Made by a program: the position numbers and the translations under genes. From NCBI GenBank assembly GCA_963663845.2, contig OY760650.2, forward strand, positions 186,001 to 250,000: 64,000 nt of DNA. Reading direction: 5' to 3'. Positions 51,623 through 61,125 of the stretch are shown here, one piece after another; position 1 is the stretch's first letter; the number at the start of each line of letters is the position of its first letter. Origin of the DNA: Versatilivorator sp963663845 (GTDB taxonomy: Bacteria > Acidobacteriota > Terriglobia > Versatilivoradales > Versatilivoraceae). The notes below the pieces were generated by a model. That model was not told the origin of the DNA, ran no database searches, and saw only the letters and a program-made list of their open reading frames with translations.

Positions 51623-51811
51623 GTTAGTGGTTAGTGGTCAGTGGTCAGTGGTCAGTGGTTAGTGGTTAGTGGTTAGTGGTTAGTGGTTAGTGGTTAGCCG
51701 AGCCCCCGCCTTGGCGGGCGGGTCATACGAGAGTGAAACAGGTTTGTTTCAGTTGCTGAACGTGTCGATCGAATAACTATCCACTAGCCACTGGTCACTA
51801 ATCACTTTTCA
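51623..51811. repeat. R3 element: inverted pair of tandem repeats (copy b)
   Basis: The left arm (51623-51697) is about ten 7-bp units of GGTTAGT or GGTCAGT; the right arm (51776-51811) is a degenerate inverse (CCACTAGCCACTGGTCACTA). The spacer includes CCCCCGCCTTGGCGGGCGG and TTGCTGAACGTGTCGATCGAATAAC, the latter shared with the R3 element at 24667-24847. It fills most of the sucC-sucD gap. Confidence 0.75.
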
Positions 51812-51889
51812 CCTGGCCGCGCTGCCGTCCCGGACGACGGGGCGTCTCATGAGAGGCGAATCAGGGGTGTTCCAGACGAGGTCAACGGC

Positions 51890-52762
51890 GTGAGCATTCT
51901 GGTCGACCAGGACACACGGCTTATCGTGCAGGGCATTACCGGACGCGAGGGGACCTTCCACACCCTCCAGTGCATCCGGTATGGGACCAATGTGGTTGCC
52001 GGAGTCACCCCGGGCAAGGGCGGTTCCGTTCATGAGGGGATTCCCGTTTTCAACAGCATGGAACAGGCCCGCCGGGAGGCCGGCGGCAACGCCTCGGTGA
52101 TCTTCGTCCCTCCGGCCGTGGCGGCCGATGCCATCATGGAGGCGGTCGATGCCGGGGTCGAGCTGGTGGTCTGCATCACCGAAGGGATCCCCACCCTCGA
52201 CATGATCAAGGTCCGGCAGTTCATGGCCGGAAGGAATTCTCGGCTGATCGGACCCAACTGCCCGGGGATCATTTCGCCGGGCAAGTGCAAGATCGGGATC
52301 ATGCCCGGAGCCATCCATCGGGAGGGCCCGGTCGGGGTCATCTCCCGAAGCGGAACCCTGACCTACGAGGCTGTGCAGCAGTTGAGCTCGCGGGGCATCG
52401 GTCAATCGACCTGCATCGGCATCGGGGGAGATCCGATCATCGGCACCTCCTTCGTGGACGCCCTCCGCCTCTTCGAGGATGATCCCGGGACCGAGGCCAT
52501 CGTGCTGATCGGGGAGATTGGAGGCACGGCCGAGGAAGCGGCCGCAAGCTACGCGCGCTCCCATCTCTCCAAGCCGGTGGTGGGATTCATCGCGGGCCAG
52601 ACGGCTCCTCCCGGAAGGCGCATGGGGCATGCAGGGGCCATCATCAGCGGGGGCCAGGGCACGGCGGAGGAGAAGATCCGCCTGATGGAGGAGTGCGGAC
52701 TCCAGGTGGCCCGGAGTCCTGCCGACATCGGCGAAACGACGGCCCGGATTCTACCGGCATAA
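51890..52762 (+). CDS. sucD: Succinyl-CoA synthetase alpha subunit
   Basis: A 290-residue subunit binding CoA and carrying the phosphohistidine. SILVDQDTRLIVQGITGREG opens it, then GVTPGKGG, ITEGIPTLDM, GPNCPGIISPGKCKIGIMPG, GGDPIIGTSFVDAL and the active-site His in GHAGAIISGG. The start is a GTG at 51890, which yields the conserved N-terminus. Separated from sucC by the R3 element, it may depend on read-through or its own promoter. Confidence 0.96.
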   Translation: MSILVDQDTRLIVQGITGREGTFHTLQCIRYGTNVVAGVTPGKGGSVHEGIPVFNSMEQARREAGGNASVIFVPPAVAADAIMEAVDAGVELVVCITEGIPTLDMIKVRQFMAGRNSRLIGPNCPGIISPGKCKIGIMPGAIHREGPVGVISRSGTLTYEAVQQLSSRGIGQSTCIGIGGDPIIGTSFVDALRLFEDDPGTEAIVLIGEIGGTAEEAAASYARSHLSKPVVGFIAGQTAPPGRRMGHAGAIISGGQGTAEEKIRLMEECGLQVARSPADIGETTARILPA

Positions 52763-52866
52763 GCCTTTCGGGGGGCGCCCCGGGTTCCGGCCTGGTCCGC
52801 CCCGCTCCGTTCAGCGGTCGAACCGATCGAGGCCGCAACTCTTCTATCGTCATTGGAGGCTTCCCC

Positions 52867-53289
52867 TTGAGTCTGCAACGCACCCTGTCGATCATCAAGC
52901 CCGACGGCGTCGCCCAGGGCAACGTCGGCGATATCCTGAAGCGATTCGAGGAGAGGGAATTCCGGATCAAGGCCCTCAAGATGCTACGCCTGAGTCCGCG
53001 GCAGGCGGCGGGATTCTACGCCGTTCACCGCGAACGAAGCTTCTTTGAGGACCTGGTCGCCTACATGAGCTCGGGCGCCGTAGTGGTGGTCGTCCTCGAA
53101 GCCCCCGACGCGGTGGTCCGCCTGCGGGAGCTGATGGGAGCCACCGACCCCAGGCAAGCTGCGGAAGGAACCCTGCGCAAACTCTACGCCACCTCCATCG
53201 AAAAGAACGTCGTCCACGGTTCCGACAGCGACGAGAACGCCCGAAGGGAGATTCAATACTTCTTCAGCGATTCGGAGTTGCCGGATTAG
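52867..53289 (+). CDS. ndk: Nucleoside diphosphate kinase
   Basis: A 140-residue NDP kinase that balances NTP pools. LQRTLSIIKPDGVAQGNVGD is the family N-terminus, and the phosphoacceptor His lies in NVVHGSDSDENARREIQYFF. The start is a TTG at 52867, chosen because GGAGG lies seven bases upstream and the family similarity begins there. It follows sucD by 104 bp. Confidence 0.97.
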   Translation: MSLQRTLSIIKPDGVAQGNVGDILKRFEEREFRIKALKMLRLSPRQAAGFYAVHRERSFFEDLVAYMSSGAVVVVVLEAPDAVVRLRELMGATDPRQAAEGTLRKLYATSIEKNVVHGSDSDENARREIQYFFSDSELPD

Positions 53290-53320
53290 CTGACGAGCGT
53301 TCGCCGCCGGCTTGAAACAA

Positions 53321-53533
53321 ATGGCCAAAGGTTTCATTGTCCTGGGGCTGGTTCTTCTGGCGATAGGCCTGATCCTGAGTTTCGCCGGCCATTGGCCAAT
53401 CTCGAAGTTGGGGCGGCTTCCCGGAGACCTGGTCTTCAAGCGAGACCACTGGACCCTCTTTCTCCCGCTGACCACCTCCATCGTGCTCAGCATCCTCCTG
53501 ACCCTGATTCTGTCTTTCTTCTTCCGGCGCTGA
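53321..53533 (+). CDS. DUF2905 membrane protein
   Basis: A 70-residue protein with two membrane helices (about residues 4-22 and 44-66) and the DUF2905 hallmark LGRLPGDLVFKRDHWTLFLP between them. Function unknown. The ATG at 53321 is used; a TTG at 53312 would add three residues. It is 31 bp after ndk and 39 bp before xseA, in one probable transcript. Confidence 0.88.
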   Translation: MAKGFIVLGLVLLAIGLILSFAGHWPISKLGRLPGDLVFKRDHWTLFLPLTTSIVLSILLTLILSFFFRR

Positions 53534-53572
53534 CTCCCGGCGGCGGCGGCGTTTGAGGCGGCCCCACAACGC

Positions 53573-54955
53573 ATGCATTCCTTTTCCTCTCAACGAATCT
53601 ATGGGGTCTCCGAAATCACGGGCGAGGTGAGATCGCTCCTGGAGGGGAAATTTCAGGGCGTGCTGGTCGAGGGAGAGATTACCAACTGGACCGTCTCCAA
53701 CGCCGGGCACGTCTACTTCGCACTGAAAGACGCTCGATCCCAGTTGAAATGCGTCTGCTTCCGCGGCAAGGCGCGGCGCCTTCGCCAACGATTCGAAGAC
53801 GGAGACCAGGTCCTGGTCCGAGGCAGCCTGGGGGTCTATGAACTCCGCGGCGAATATTCCCTCTATGCCGAATCCATTGAACCCAGAGGGATCGGCGCCC
53901 TGCAGATCGCCTTCGATCGGCTGAAGGCCAAGCTCGAAGCCGAGGGCCTGTTCGACGAAGCCCGCAAGAAGCCCTTGCCCCTCCTCCCTCGAACGGTCGG
54001 AATCGTGACCTCGCCGACCGGAGCGGCGATTCACGACATTCTGCGGACCTTGAACCGCAGTCGCCAGGCGATCCCGGCGCTGCTGTTTCCGGCCAGGGTC
54101 CAGGGGGAGGGAGCCGCCGAGGAAATCGCCGCCGGCATCCATACCCTCAACGGCGTTCCCGACGTAGACCTCATCATCGTCGGTCGCGGCGGCGGATCGA
54201 TGGAAGACCTGTGGGCCTTCAACCAGGAGCCGGTCGCCAGAGCCATCTCCCTCTCCCGGGTCCCCGTAATCTCGGCGGTGGGCCACCAGGTCGACTTCAC
54301 CATTTCCGATTTCGTCGCCGACGTTCGGGCCTCGACCCCGACCGGCGCCGCCGAGATGGTGACTGCGACCCGGGAAGAGCTGGCCACCCGGCTAGGCCAT
54401 TTTCGAGATCGGCTGCAACGGACCTTGCAGCTCCGGCTCAGCCGATTGCGCAACCGGGTGCTGGAGTTGTCGGCCAATCGCGCCTTCGAGTCGGCGCAGG
54501 GCCGCATCCGTTCCCAGCGGCAGTGGTTGGACGAGATGGGCTTTCGTCTCAGCGGGTGGCCTCGGAACACCCTGAAAACCCGCCGGCAGGTCTGGCGCCT
54601 GACGGCCGAGCGGCTGGAACGCTTCAACCTGCGCCAGCTGGTGACCCAAAGACGAAAAGCCCTGGACCTGTTGGCGGAGCGGGCCGCCACCCGAACTCGC
54701 TTCACACTGCAAGCCCTGCAGGCTCGACTCTCGGCGCAAACCGGGACACTGCGCAGCCTGGGTCCGGCCGCCGTGCTGAGCCGGGGCTATTCCATCTGCC
54801 GGGACGCCGACGGAACCATTCTCAGGGACGCGGCCCGGCTGCAAGCAGGGGATCCGTTTTCCGTTACTCTTTCCAAGGGGAATATCTCGGCGCGGGCGGA
54901 GCGCATCGAGACCTCCCGGGACTTCGGCGAGGCAGCCGGACAGGATGAGCCATGA
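53573..54955 (+). CDS. xseA: Exodeoxyribonuclease VII large subunit
   Basis: A 460-residue catalytic subunit of exonuclease VII. The N-terminal OB domain has VLVEGEITNWTVSNAGHVYF, and the catalytic core has PRTVGIVTSPTGAAIHDIL, VGRGGGSMEDLWAFN and SAVGHQVDFTISDFVADVRA, all family landmarks. A long coiled-coil C-terminal region follows, with LSRGYSICRDADG near the end. It degrades single-stranded DNA. Its stop overlaps the xseB start (ATGA). Confidence 0.96.
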   Translation: MHSFSSQRIYGVSEITGEVRSLLEGKFQGVLVEGEITNWTVSNAGHVYFALKDARSQLKCVCFRGKARRLRQRFEDGDQVLVRGSLGVYELRGEYSLYAESIEPRGIGALQIAFDRLKAKLEAEGLFDEARKKPLPLLPRTVGIVTSPTGAAIHDILRTLNRSRQAIPALLFPARVQGEGAAEEIAAGIHTLNGVPDVDLIIVGRGGGSMEDLWAFNQEPVARAISLSRVPVISAVGHQVDFTISDFVADVRASTPTGAAEMVTATREELATRLGHFRDRLQRTLQLRLSRLRNRVLELSANRAFESAQGRIRSQRQWLDEMGFRLSGWPRNTLKTRRQVWRLTAERLERFNLRQLVTQRRKALDLLAERAATRTRFTLQALQARLSAQTGTLRSLGPAAVLSRGYSICRDADGTILRDAARLQAGDPFSVTLSKGNISARAERIETSRDFGEAAGQDEP

Positions 54956-55188
54956 CCCAATACAAGGACTTCGAGTCGGCCATGAAGCGGCTTGAGGAAA
55001 TCGTCAAGATCCTGGAGAGCGGCGAACTGCCGCTGGCATCCCTCCTGGAGATGTACGAGGAGGGAGTGACGCTGCAGAATTTCTGCCAGGAGAAGCTGGA
55101 CGAAGCCGAGCGCAAGGTCGAAATCCTGGTCCGCAAGAGCGAGGGGACCCTGGAGCGGGAACCCTTTTCCGGCGACACGCAGGAATAG
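54952..55188 (+). CDS. xseB: Exodeoxyribonuclease VII small subunit
   Basis: A 78-residue helical protein with the family pattern FESAMKRLEEIVKILESGEL, LASLLEMYEEGV and LQNFCQEKLDEAERKVEIL. Several copies bind XseA. It overlaps xseA by four bases, and the tlyA start follows 6 bp after its stop. Confidence 0.96.
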   Translation: MTQYKDFESAMKRLEEIVKILESGELPLASLLEMYEEGVTLQNFCQEKLDEAERKVEILVRKSEGTLEREPFSGDTQE

Positions 55189-55194
55189 CCCGGG

Positions 55195-55941
55195 ATGAAG
55201 GAACGCATCGACAAGCTGCTGCTGGCCCGCGGCCTGGTCCGGAGCCGCCACCAGGCCCAGGCTCTGGTCCTGGCGGGCTCGGTATTGGCTGACGAGCAAC
55301 GGATCGACAAGCCCGGGACCCGAGTGGATTCGACATCGACGCTTCGCCTCAAATCCGGGGCCAGGATTTACGTTTCCCGCGGAGGACACAAGCTGGAGCA
55401 CGCCCTGCAGCATTTTTCGATCGAGGTCGGGGGAAAGGTTTGCCTGGACGTCGGGGCCTCCACCGGCGGGTTTACCGATTGCCTGCTCCGGCAGGGGGCC
55501 GCCAGGGTCCATGCGGTCGACGTCGGGCGCAATCAACTGGACTGGAAGTTGCGCAATGATGGCCGCGTCCGCAGCCTGGAGGGACTCAATGCCCGCTATC
55601 TGAAGTTTGAAGACATAGGAGAGACCGCAGACCTGATCACGCTGGACCTGTCCTTCATCTCGCTCTGCCTGGTGCTGCCCGCGCTCGATGTTTTCCAAGA
55701 GCCCGCAACCCGCCTCCTCTGCCTGGTCAAGCCGCAGTTTGAACTGGGCAAGGATCAGGTCGAAAAGGGTGGGATCGTCCGGGACCCCCGAAAGCACCGC
55801 CTGGCAGTCGACAAAGTCAGCGCTTTCGCCGGGGATCTGGGGTATCGACTCCTGGGGACGGCGCCCTCCCCCATCCTGGGGGCCGAGGGGAACCGGGAGT
55901 TCTTCCTGGCGTTGGGTTCGATCACGCCGCCGACTTGTTGA
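55195..55941 (+). CDS. tlyA: TlyA-family rRNA 2'-O-methyltransferase
   Basis: A 248-residue protein with an N-terminal S4 RNA-binding domain (KERIDKLLLARGLVRSRHQA) and a C-terminal FtsJ-like SAM domain (LDVGASTGGFTDCLLRQGA, LDLSFISL, LVKPQFELGKDQV). Family members 2'-O-methylate cytidines in 16S and 23S rRNA. The gene order xseA-xseB-tlyA is common in many bacteria. The guaA promoter lies at its 3' end. Confidence 0.94.
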   Translation: MKERIDKLLLARGLVRSRHQAQALVLAGSVLADEQRIDKPGTRVDSTSTLRLKSGARIYVSRGGHKLEHALQHFSIEVGGKVCLDVGASTGGFTDCLLRQGAARVHAVDVGRNQLDWKLRNDGRVRSLEGLNARYLKFEDIGETADLITLDLSFISLCLVLPALDVFQEPATRLLCLVKPQFELGKDQVEKGGIVRDPRKHRLAVDKVSAFAGDLGYRLLGTAPSPILGAEGNREFFLALGSITPPTC

Positions 55942-55967
55942 AGCCGTCCATCCGGCTCGCATATAAT
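55938..55967 (+). promoter_or_regulatory. Candidate sigma70 promoter for guaA
   Basis: TTGAAG (55938-55943) and a perfect TATAAT (55962-55967) with an 18-bp spacer, 29 bp upstream of the guaA ATG and overlapping the tlyA stop codon. No riboswitch-like fold fits in the short leader. Confidence 0.7.
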
Positions 55968-55995
55968 CCAACCGTCTCCCCCAGGGACCTCCGCA

Positions 55996-57537
55996 ATGCC
56001 CCCTTCCCACGATTGCGTTCTCATTCTGGACTTCGGCTCCCAATACACTCAACTCATCGCCCGCCGGGTTCGGGAAGCCAACGTCTTCTGCGAAATCGTT
56101 CCCTTCGACCTGCCCTTCGAGCAGGTCCGGCAGCGCCGGCCCCAGGGCATCATCCTGTCGGGCGGCCCGGATTCGGTCTATGGAGAGCAGGCTCCCCGCA
56201 CCGCCGCCGAGCTCTGGAAGCTGGCCACTCCCGTGCTGGGCATCTGCTACGGGTTCCAGCTCCTGGCGTTGGAGTTGGGCGGCAAAGTCGAAGCGGCAGG
56301 CAGGCGTGAGTATGGACTGGCGGAACTCAGCCTCGAGTCGGAAAGCCGGTTGTTCCAGGGAGTCAAATCCCGCTCCAACGTCTGGATGAGCCACGGAGAT
56401 CACATCGTCCGGCTCCCCACGGGATTTCGTCCGACGGGCCTTTCCGACAATGCGCTGGCCGCGGCCGAGAATCCGGAGCGCTCCATCTTCGGTCTGCAGT
56501 TTCATCCCGAAGTGGCCCATACCGAAGAGGGCAAACGGATACTGGAGAACTTTCTCTTCGGGATTTGCGGATGCCGGGGAGATTGGACGCCGTCCCAGTT
56601 CATCCAGGAGTCGGTCGATCGCATTCGAAGGCAGGTCGGCCGGGGAAAAGCGATCTGCGGCCTCAGCGGCGGCGTCGACTCCACGGTGGCCGCCGTGCTG
56701 GTGGACCGGGCCATCGGCGAGAATCTGACCTGCATTTTCGTCAACAACGGAGTGCTGCGAAAGAATGAATACGTCCGGTTGCTTTCCCGGATGCAGGACC
56801 AGCTCAAGCTGCGAGTCCGCGGAGTCGACGCCGGCGACCGATTCCTGGAGCTGCTGTCCGGAGTGACCGACCCCGAGCGCAAGCGCAAGATCATCGGAAG
56901 GGAATTCATCGCCGTCTTCGAGCGCGAAGCCCGCCGGCTGGGGCGGGTGGACTTCCTGGTTCAGGGGACCCTCTACCCCGACGTCATCGAATCGGTCTCG
57001 GTCAAGGGTCCCTCGGCCACCATCAAGTCCCACCACAACGTCGGGGGTCTGCCCGAGACCATGAAGCTGAAGCTGGTCGAGCCCCTGCGCGATCTGTTCA
57101 AGGACGAGGTCCGCAACGTCGGCAGGCAGTTGGGCCTGGCCGAGGAAGTGGTCGGGCGGCAGCCCTTCCCGGGGCCGGGGCTGGCTGTCCGCATCCTGGG
57201 AGAGGTGACCCCATCCCGGGTGACGCTCCTGCAGGAGGCCGACGAGATCGTCGTCAGCGAGGTCAGGCGGGCCGGGCTCTACCAGGACATCTGGCAGGCC
57301 TTCGCGGTGCTGCTGCCCGTCAAGAGCGTCGGAGTCATGGGAGACGAGCGCTCCTACGAATACACCTGTGCGGTGCGGGCCGTGCACTCCAGAGACGGCA
57401 TGACCGCCGATTGGGTCAAGCTGCCCTATTCCGTCCTGGAGAGCATCTCGACCCGTATCGTCAACGAAGTTCAGGGAATCAACCGGGTGGTCTACGATAT
57501 CAGCTCCAAGCCGCCCGCCACCATCGAGTGGGAGTGA
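55996..57537 (+). CDS. guaA: GMP synthase (glutamine-hydrolysing)
   Basis: A 513-residue two-domain enzyme converting XMP to GMP. The class I glutaminase domain has FGSQYTQLIARRVRE, Cys in VLGICYGFQLLALELGG and the His/Glu pair in GLQFHPEVAHTEEG. The ATP-pyrophosphatase domain has the P-loop ICGLSGGVDSTVAAV, and the dimerisation domain ends FKDEVRNVGRQLGL, PFPGPGLAVR and KPPATIEWE. Full length, with its own promoter and a large hairpin downstream. Confidence 0.98.
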   Translation: MPPSHDCVLILDFGSQYTQLIARRVREANVFCEIVPFDLPFEQVRQRRPQGIILSGGPDSVYGEQAPRTAAELWKLATPVLGICYGFQLLALELGGKVEAAGRREYGLAELSLESESRLFQGVKSRSNVWMSHGDHIVRLPTGFRPTGLSDNALAAAENPERSIFGLQFHPEVAHTEEGKRILENFLFGICGCRGDWTPSQFIQESVDRIRRQVGRGKAICGLSGGVDSTVAAVLVDRAIGENLTCIFVNNGVLRKNEYVRLLSRMQDQLKLRVRGVDAGDRFLELLSGVTDPERKRKIIGREFIAVFEREARRLGRVDFLVQGTLYPDVIESVSVKGPSATIKSHHNVGGLPETMKLKLVEPLRDLFKDEVRNVGRQLGLAEEVVGRQPFPGPGLAVRILGEVTPSRVTLLQEADEIVVSEVRRAGLYQDIWQAFAVLLPVKSVGVMGDERSYEYTCAVRAVHSRDGMTADWVKLPYSVLESISTRIVNEVQGINRVVYDISSKPPATIEWE

Positions 57538-57556
57538 AAACCACTCGAAAAATCGC

Positions 57557-57594
57557 GCCCGTCGATTGGCGGTTCCCGCCATCACCCGACGGGC
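57557..57594 (+). terminator. Nested hairpin between guaA and dnaE
   Basis: An outer 8-bp stem (GCCCGTCG / CGACGGGC) encloses an inner 6-bp stem (TGGCGG / CCGCCA) with a 3-nt loop. It lies 20 bp after the guaA stop and 31 bp before dnaE. A T-rich but broken tail follows, so it may be a weak terminator or an mRNA-stabilising end. Confidence 0.5.
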
Positions 57595-57624
57595 TTCCAT
57601 CACCTGTTTCAACCAGAGACACCG

Positions 57625-60600
57625 ATGAGCTCAGAAGACTTCGTTCACCTGCACCTCCACACCGACTACAGCCTGCTGGACGGCGCCTGCGCAGCCGAGC
57701 CGCTGATGAAGCGTCTGTCCGAACTCCGCATGCCGGCGGCGGCCATCACCGATCACGGCAACCTGTTCGGAGCCATGAGCTTCTACAAGGCGGCTCACAA
57801 GCACGGGATCAAGCCCATTATCGGCTGCGAGGTCTACGTGGCGCGAGGAGCGTCCGGCGAACGCACGGGCGGTGACAAGTCCAACCACCACCTGGTCCTG
57901 CTCTGTGAAAACGCCACCGGGTACCGCAACCTGGTCAAGCTGGCGTCTCACGGTTTCCTGCAGGGCTTCTACTACAAGCCGCGCATCGACAAGGAACTCC
58001 TGTCCCGGCACCAGGAGGGGCTGATCTGCCTCTCGGCCTGCCTGAGCGGAGAGGTCTGTTCCAACCTGGCTGAGGGACACTACGACCAGGCCCGTCGAGT
58101 CGCCGGTGAATTCCGGGACATTTTCGGGAAAGACCGCTATTTCATCGAGCTTCAGGATCAGGGCCTGGAGATCGAGCAGCGCATCAACCCCGAGCTGGTC
58201 CGGCTGGCCAAATCCCTGGACACTCCCATCGTCGCCACCAACGACTGTCACTACGTCACCCGGCAGGACTCCCGCGCCCACGAGGTGCTGCTCTGCATCC
58301 AGACCGGCAAGACCATGAGCGACGGCAAACGGATGCGTTTTGACACCAAGGAGTTCTACGTCAAGAGCGCCCGCCAGATGGCGGACCTCTTCCGGGACCA
58401 CCCGCAAGCCATCCGGCAGACCCTGGCCATCGCCGAACGCTGCCAGTTTCAGTTCGAAGAAGCCGGCCAGACTTTTCCGCATTTCGAGGTTCCCGAAGAC
58501 AAGAACCTGGACGGGTATTTCGAGCAGGTGTGCTGGGACGGATTCGAGGCCCGGCTGCCCTTTTGGAAATCGCTGCAGGCTCGCGGAGAGCTGAAGCTCC
58601 CACCGGAGGCCTACGAGGAGCGGCTCAAGCACGAGATCGGAATCATCAAGCAGATGCGCTACCCCAGCTATTTCCTGATCGTCTGGGACTTCATGCGCTA
58701 CGCCAGGCAGCAGCGGATTCCGGTCGGTCCCGGCAGAGGCTCGGCGGCGGGGAGCCTGGCCTCCTACTGCCTGAAGATCACCGACATCGATCCCCTGCAG
58801 CACGGATTGCTGTTCGAGCGATTCCTCAACCCGGAACGGATCTCCATGCCGGACATCGACATCGATTTCTGCACCAACCGGCGCCAGGAAGTCATCAACT
58901 ACGTGACCCGAAAATACGGCCGCGACAACGTTTGCCAGATCGTCACCTTCGGGACCATGGCGGCCAAGGCCGCCGTCAAGGACGTGGGGCGGGGCCTGGA
59001 CATGCCCTACGCCGAGGTGGACCGCATCGCCAAGCTGATTCCGGCGGAAATCGGCATGAAGCTGACCAAGGCAGTGGAGACGACACCGGCCCTGCGCTCC
59101 ATGATCGCCAAGGACGAGCGGGTACGCGAGCTTTTCGACATTGCCCTGCGACTGGAGGGAATGGCGCGCCACGCCTCCACCCACGCCGCCGGCGTGGTGA
59201 TCTCCCCGGTGCCCCTGAACGAGATCGTGCCCCTGTACAAGACCAACAAGGACGAAATCACCACTCAGTACGCCATGGACTACCTGGAGGAGATCGGGCT
59301 GCTCAAGATGGATTTTCTGGCCTTGACCACCCTGACCGTCCTCGACCAGACCGTCAAGCTCATCCGTCAGACCTCCGGAGAAGAACTCGACCTGGCAACC
59401 CTGGCGATCAACGACGGCAAGACCTACGAGATGTTCTCCCAAGGGTTGTCCAACGGCATTTTTCAGTTTGAAAGCGCGGGCATGAAGGACATCCTGCGGC
59501 GCTTCAAGCCGGAAAAGCTGGAAGACCTCACCGCTCTCAACGCCCTCTACCGCCCCGGACCCCTGGGAGGCGGCATGATCGACGACTTCATCAAGAGGAA
59601 GCACGGCCAAAAGAAGGTGGCCTACGACTTGCCCGAGCTGAGAGAGATTCTCGAGGAAACGCTGGGGGTCATCCTCTACCAGGAACAGGTGCAGCAGATC
59701 GCCAACAAGCTGGCGGGCTATTCGCTGGCTGAAGGGGATCTGCTGCGACGCGCCATGGGAAAGAAGAAGCAGGAAGAGATGGAAGCCCAGCGCGAGAAAT
59801 TCATTGCCGGCGCCCGGGCCCGGGGCTTCGATGCGCGCAAGACGGCGAGAATATTCGACTTGATGGTGAAGTTCGCCGGCTACGGGTTCAACAAGGCCCA
59901 CTCCGCCGCCTATGCGATCCTGGCCTACCAGACCGGTTACCTGAAGGCCAACTATCCGGTCTGCTTCATGTCGGCGCTGCTGACCAGCGAAATCAACAAC
60001 AGCGACAAGATCGTGAAGTACATCAGCGAATGCCGGGACCTGGGCATCAAGATCCTTCCTCCCGACGTCAACGTGAGCGACCTGCACTTCACCCCGTCCG
60101 GGCCGGAGATCCGGTTCGGCCTGGCGGCCATCAAGAACGTGGGCGCCAATGCCATCTCCACCATTCTGGAGGCCAGAAAGCGGGTTTCCCGGTTCGGATC
60201 CCTCTTCGAATTCTGCGAGGAGATCGACCTGCGGGTAGTGAACAAGCGGGTCATCGAGAGCTTGATCAAGGCCGGAGCCCTGGATGCCCTGGGGGGCCAC
60301 CGGTCCCAGTTGCTGGCCTCGCTCGATCGCGCCATCGACTCGGCCCAGCGGGCCCAGCGGGACCGGGAATCGGGCCAACGGGGACTCTTCGCCGGCTTCA
60401 ACGGCGCTCCCTCCAGCGACGACCGGTCGCTCCAGCTCGCCCGGGAACTGCCCGACACTCCGGAGTGGCCCCAGCCACTGATCCTTGCCAACGAAAAAGA
60501 AGCCTTGGGCTTCTATATCACGGGACACCCGCTGGAAAAGTTCATGGAACAGATCGAGCGGATCACTTCCACCAAGGTCGAGGACATCAACGACCTGGAG

Positions 60601-61101
60601 AGCAGCCAGGAAATCCAGGTCGGGGCCATGATCAGCTCCCTGAGGCTATTGAGGACACGGAAGGGCGATCGGATGGCTACCCTCTCCCTGGAGGACCTCA
60701 GCGGCTCGGTCGACGCCGTGGTCTTTCCGGATCTGTTCAAACGCTGCGAGTCGCTGATGGAATCGGAGGCGGCGGTTCTGGTCCGGGGCATCCTGGAGCT
60801 GGAGGACTCGGGAAATCGCAAGGTGATCGTCCGGGAGATCCAGCCTATCGATGGCTCGCAGGCGCCCCCGCCGGTGACCATCTACGTCAAGCTGGAGGCC
60901 ATGGCCCGGGACCTGCCCGTCAGGTTACGGTCGATCATGGAGGAAAACCCGGGCGACAGCCGTGTCACCTTTCAACTTGAACACCCTCAATCCTATCTGA
61001 TAACCTTGCAATCAAGGCACTTAGCTCGGGTGAAGGCCGATGAGCGGTTCGTCCTGCAGGTAGAGGAGATCCTTCGTGGGGCAGGTTCGGTTCGCCGCTA
61101 G
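57625..61101 (+). CDS. dnaE: DNA polymerase III alpha subunit
   Basis: A 1158-residue C-family replicative polymerase. The PHP domain starts VHLHLHTDYSLLDGACAAEP (residues 7-26). The polymerase active-site aspartates lie in MPDIDIDFCTNRRQEVINY (about residues 408-426), preceded by GPGRGSAAGSLASYCL. The fingers have FNKAHSAAYAILAYQTGYLK. A C-terminal OB domain (EIQVGAMISSLRLLRTRKGD) completes the DnaE1 plan. It lacks the proofreading exonuclease insertion of PolC. Confidence 0.97.
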   Translation: MSSEDFVHLHLHTDYSLLDGACAAEPLMKRLSELRMPAAAITDHGNLFGAMSFYKAAHKHGIKPIIGCEVYVARGASGERTGGDKSNHHLVLLCENATGYRNLVKLASHGFLQGFYYKPRIDKELLSRHQEGLICLSACLSGEVCSNLAEGHYDQARRVAGEFRDIFGKDRYFIELQDQGLEIEQRINPELVRLAKSLDTPIVATNDCHYVTRQDSRAHEVLLCIQTGKTMSDGKRMRFDTKEFYVKSARQMADLFRDHPQAIRQTLAIAERCQFQFEEAGQTFPHFEVPEDKNLDGYFEQVCWDGFEARLPFWKSLQARGELKLPPEAYEERLKHEIGIIKQMRYPSYFLIVWDFMRYARQQRIPVGPGRGSAAGSLASYCLKITDIDPLQHGLLFERFLNPERISMPDIDIDFCTNRRQEVINYVTRKYGRDNVCQIVTFGTMAAKAAVKDVGRGLDMPYAEVDRIAKLIPAEIGMKLTKAVETTPALRSMIAKDERVRELFDIALRLEGMARHASTHAAGVVISPVPLNEIVPLYKTNKDEITTQYAMDYLEEIGLLKMDFLALTTLTVLDQTVKLIRQTSGEELDLATLAINDGKTYEMFSQGLSNGIFQFESAGMKDILRRFKPEKLEDLTALNALYRPGPLGGGMIDDFIKRKHGQKKVAYDLPELREILEETLGVILYQEQVQQIANKLAGYSLAEGDLLRRAMGKKKQEEMEAQREKFIAGARARGFDARKTARIFDLMVKFAGYGFNKAHSAAYAILAYQTGYLKANYPVCFMSALLTSEINNSDKIVKYISECRDLGIKILPPDVNVSDLHFTPSGPEIRFGLAAIKNVGANAISTILEARKRVSRFGSLFEFCEEIDLRVVNKRVIESLIKAGALDALGGHRSQLLASLDRAIDSAQRAQRDRESGQRGLFAGFNGAPSSDDRSLQLARELPDTPEWPQPLILANEKEALGFYITGHPLEKFMEQIERITSTKVEDINDLESSQEIQVGAMISSLRLLRTRKGDRMATLSLEDLSGSVDAVVFPDLFKRCESLMESEAAVLVRGILELEDSGNRKVIVREIQPIDGSQAPPPVTIYVKLEAMARDLPVRLRSIMEENPGDSRVTFQLEHPQSYLITLQSRHLARVKADERFVLQVEEILRGAGSVRR

Positions 61102-61125
61102 TATTCGGTGGAACCGGAGTCCACC

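Noticed and set aside
54787..57612. Very long minus-strand open frame (about 940 codons)
   Set aside because: Antisense to xseB, tlyA and guaA; no recognisable domain and repeat-like Asp/Gly/Gln content.
57631..60528. Minus-strand open frame of about 965 codons
   Set aside because: Antisense shadow of dnaE.
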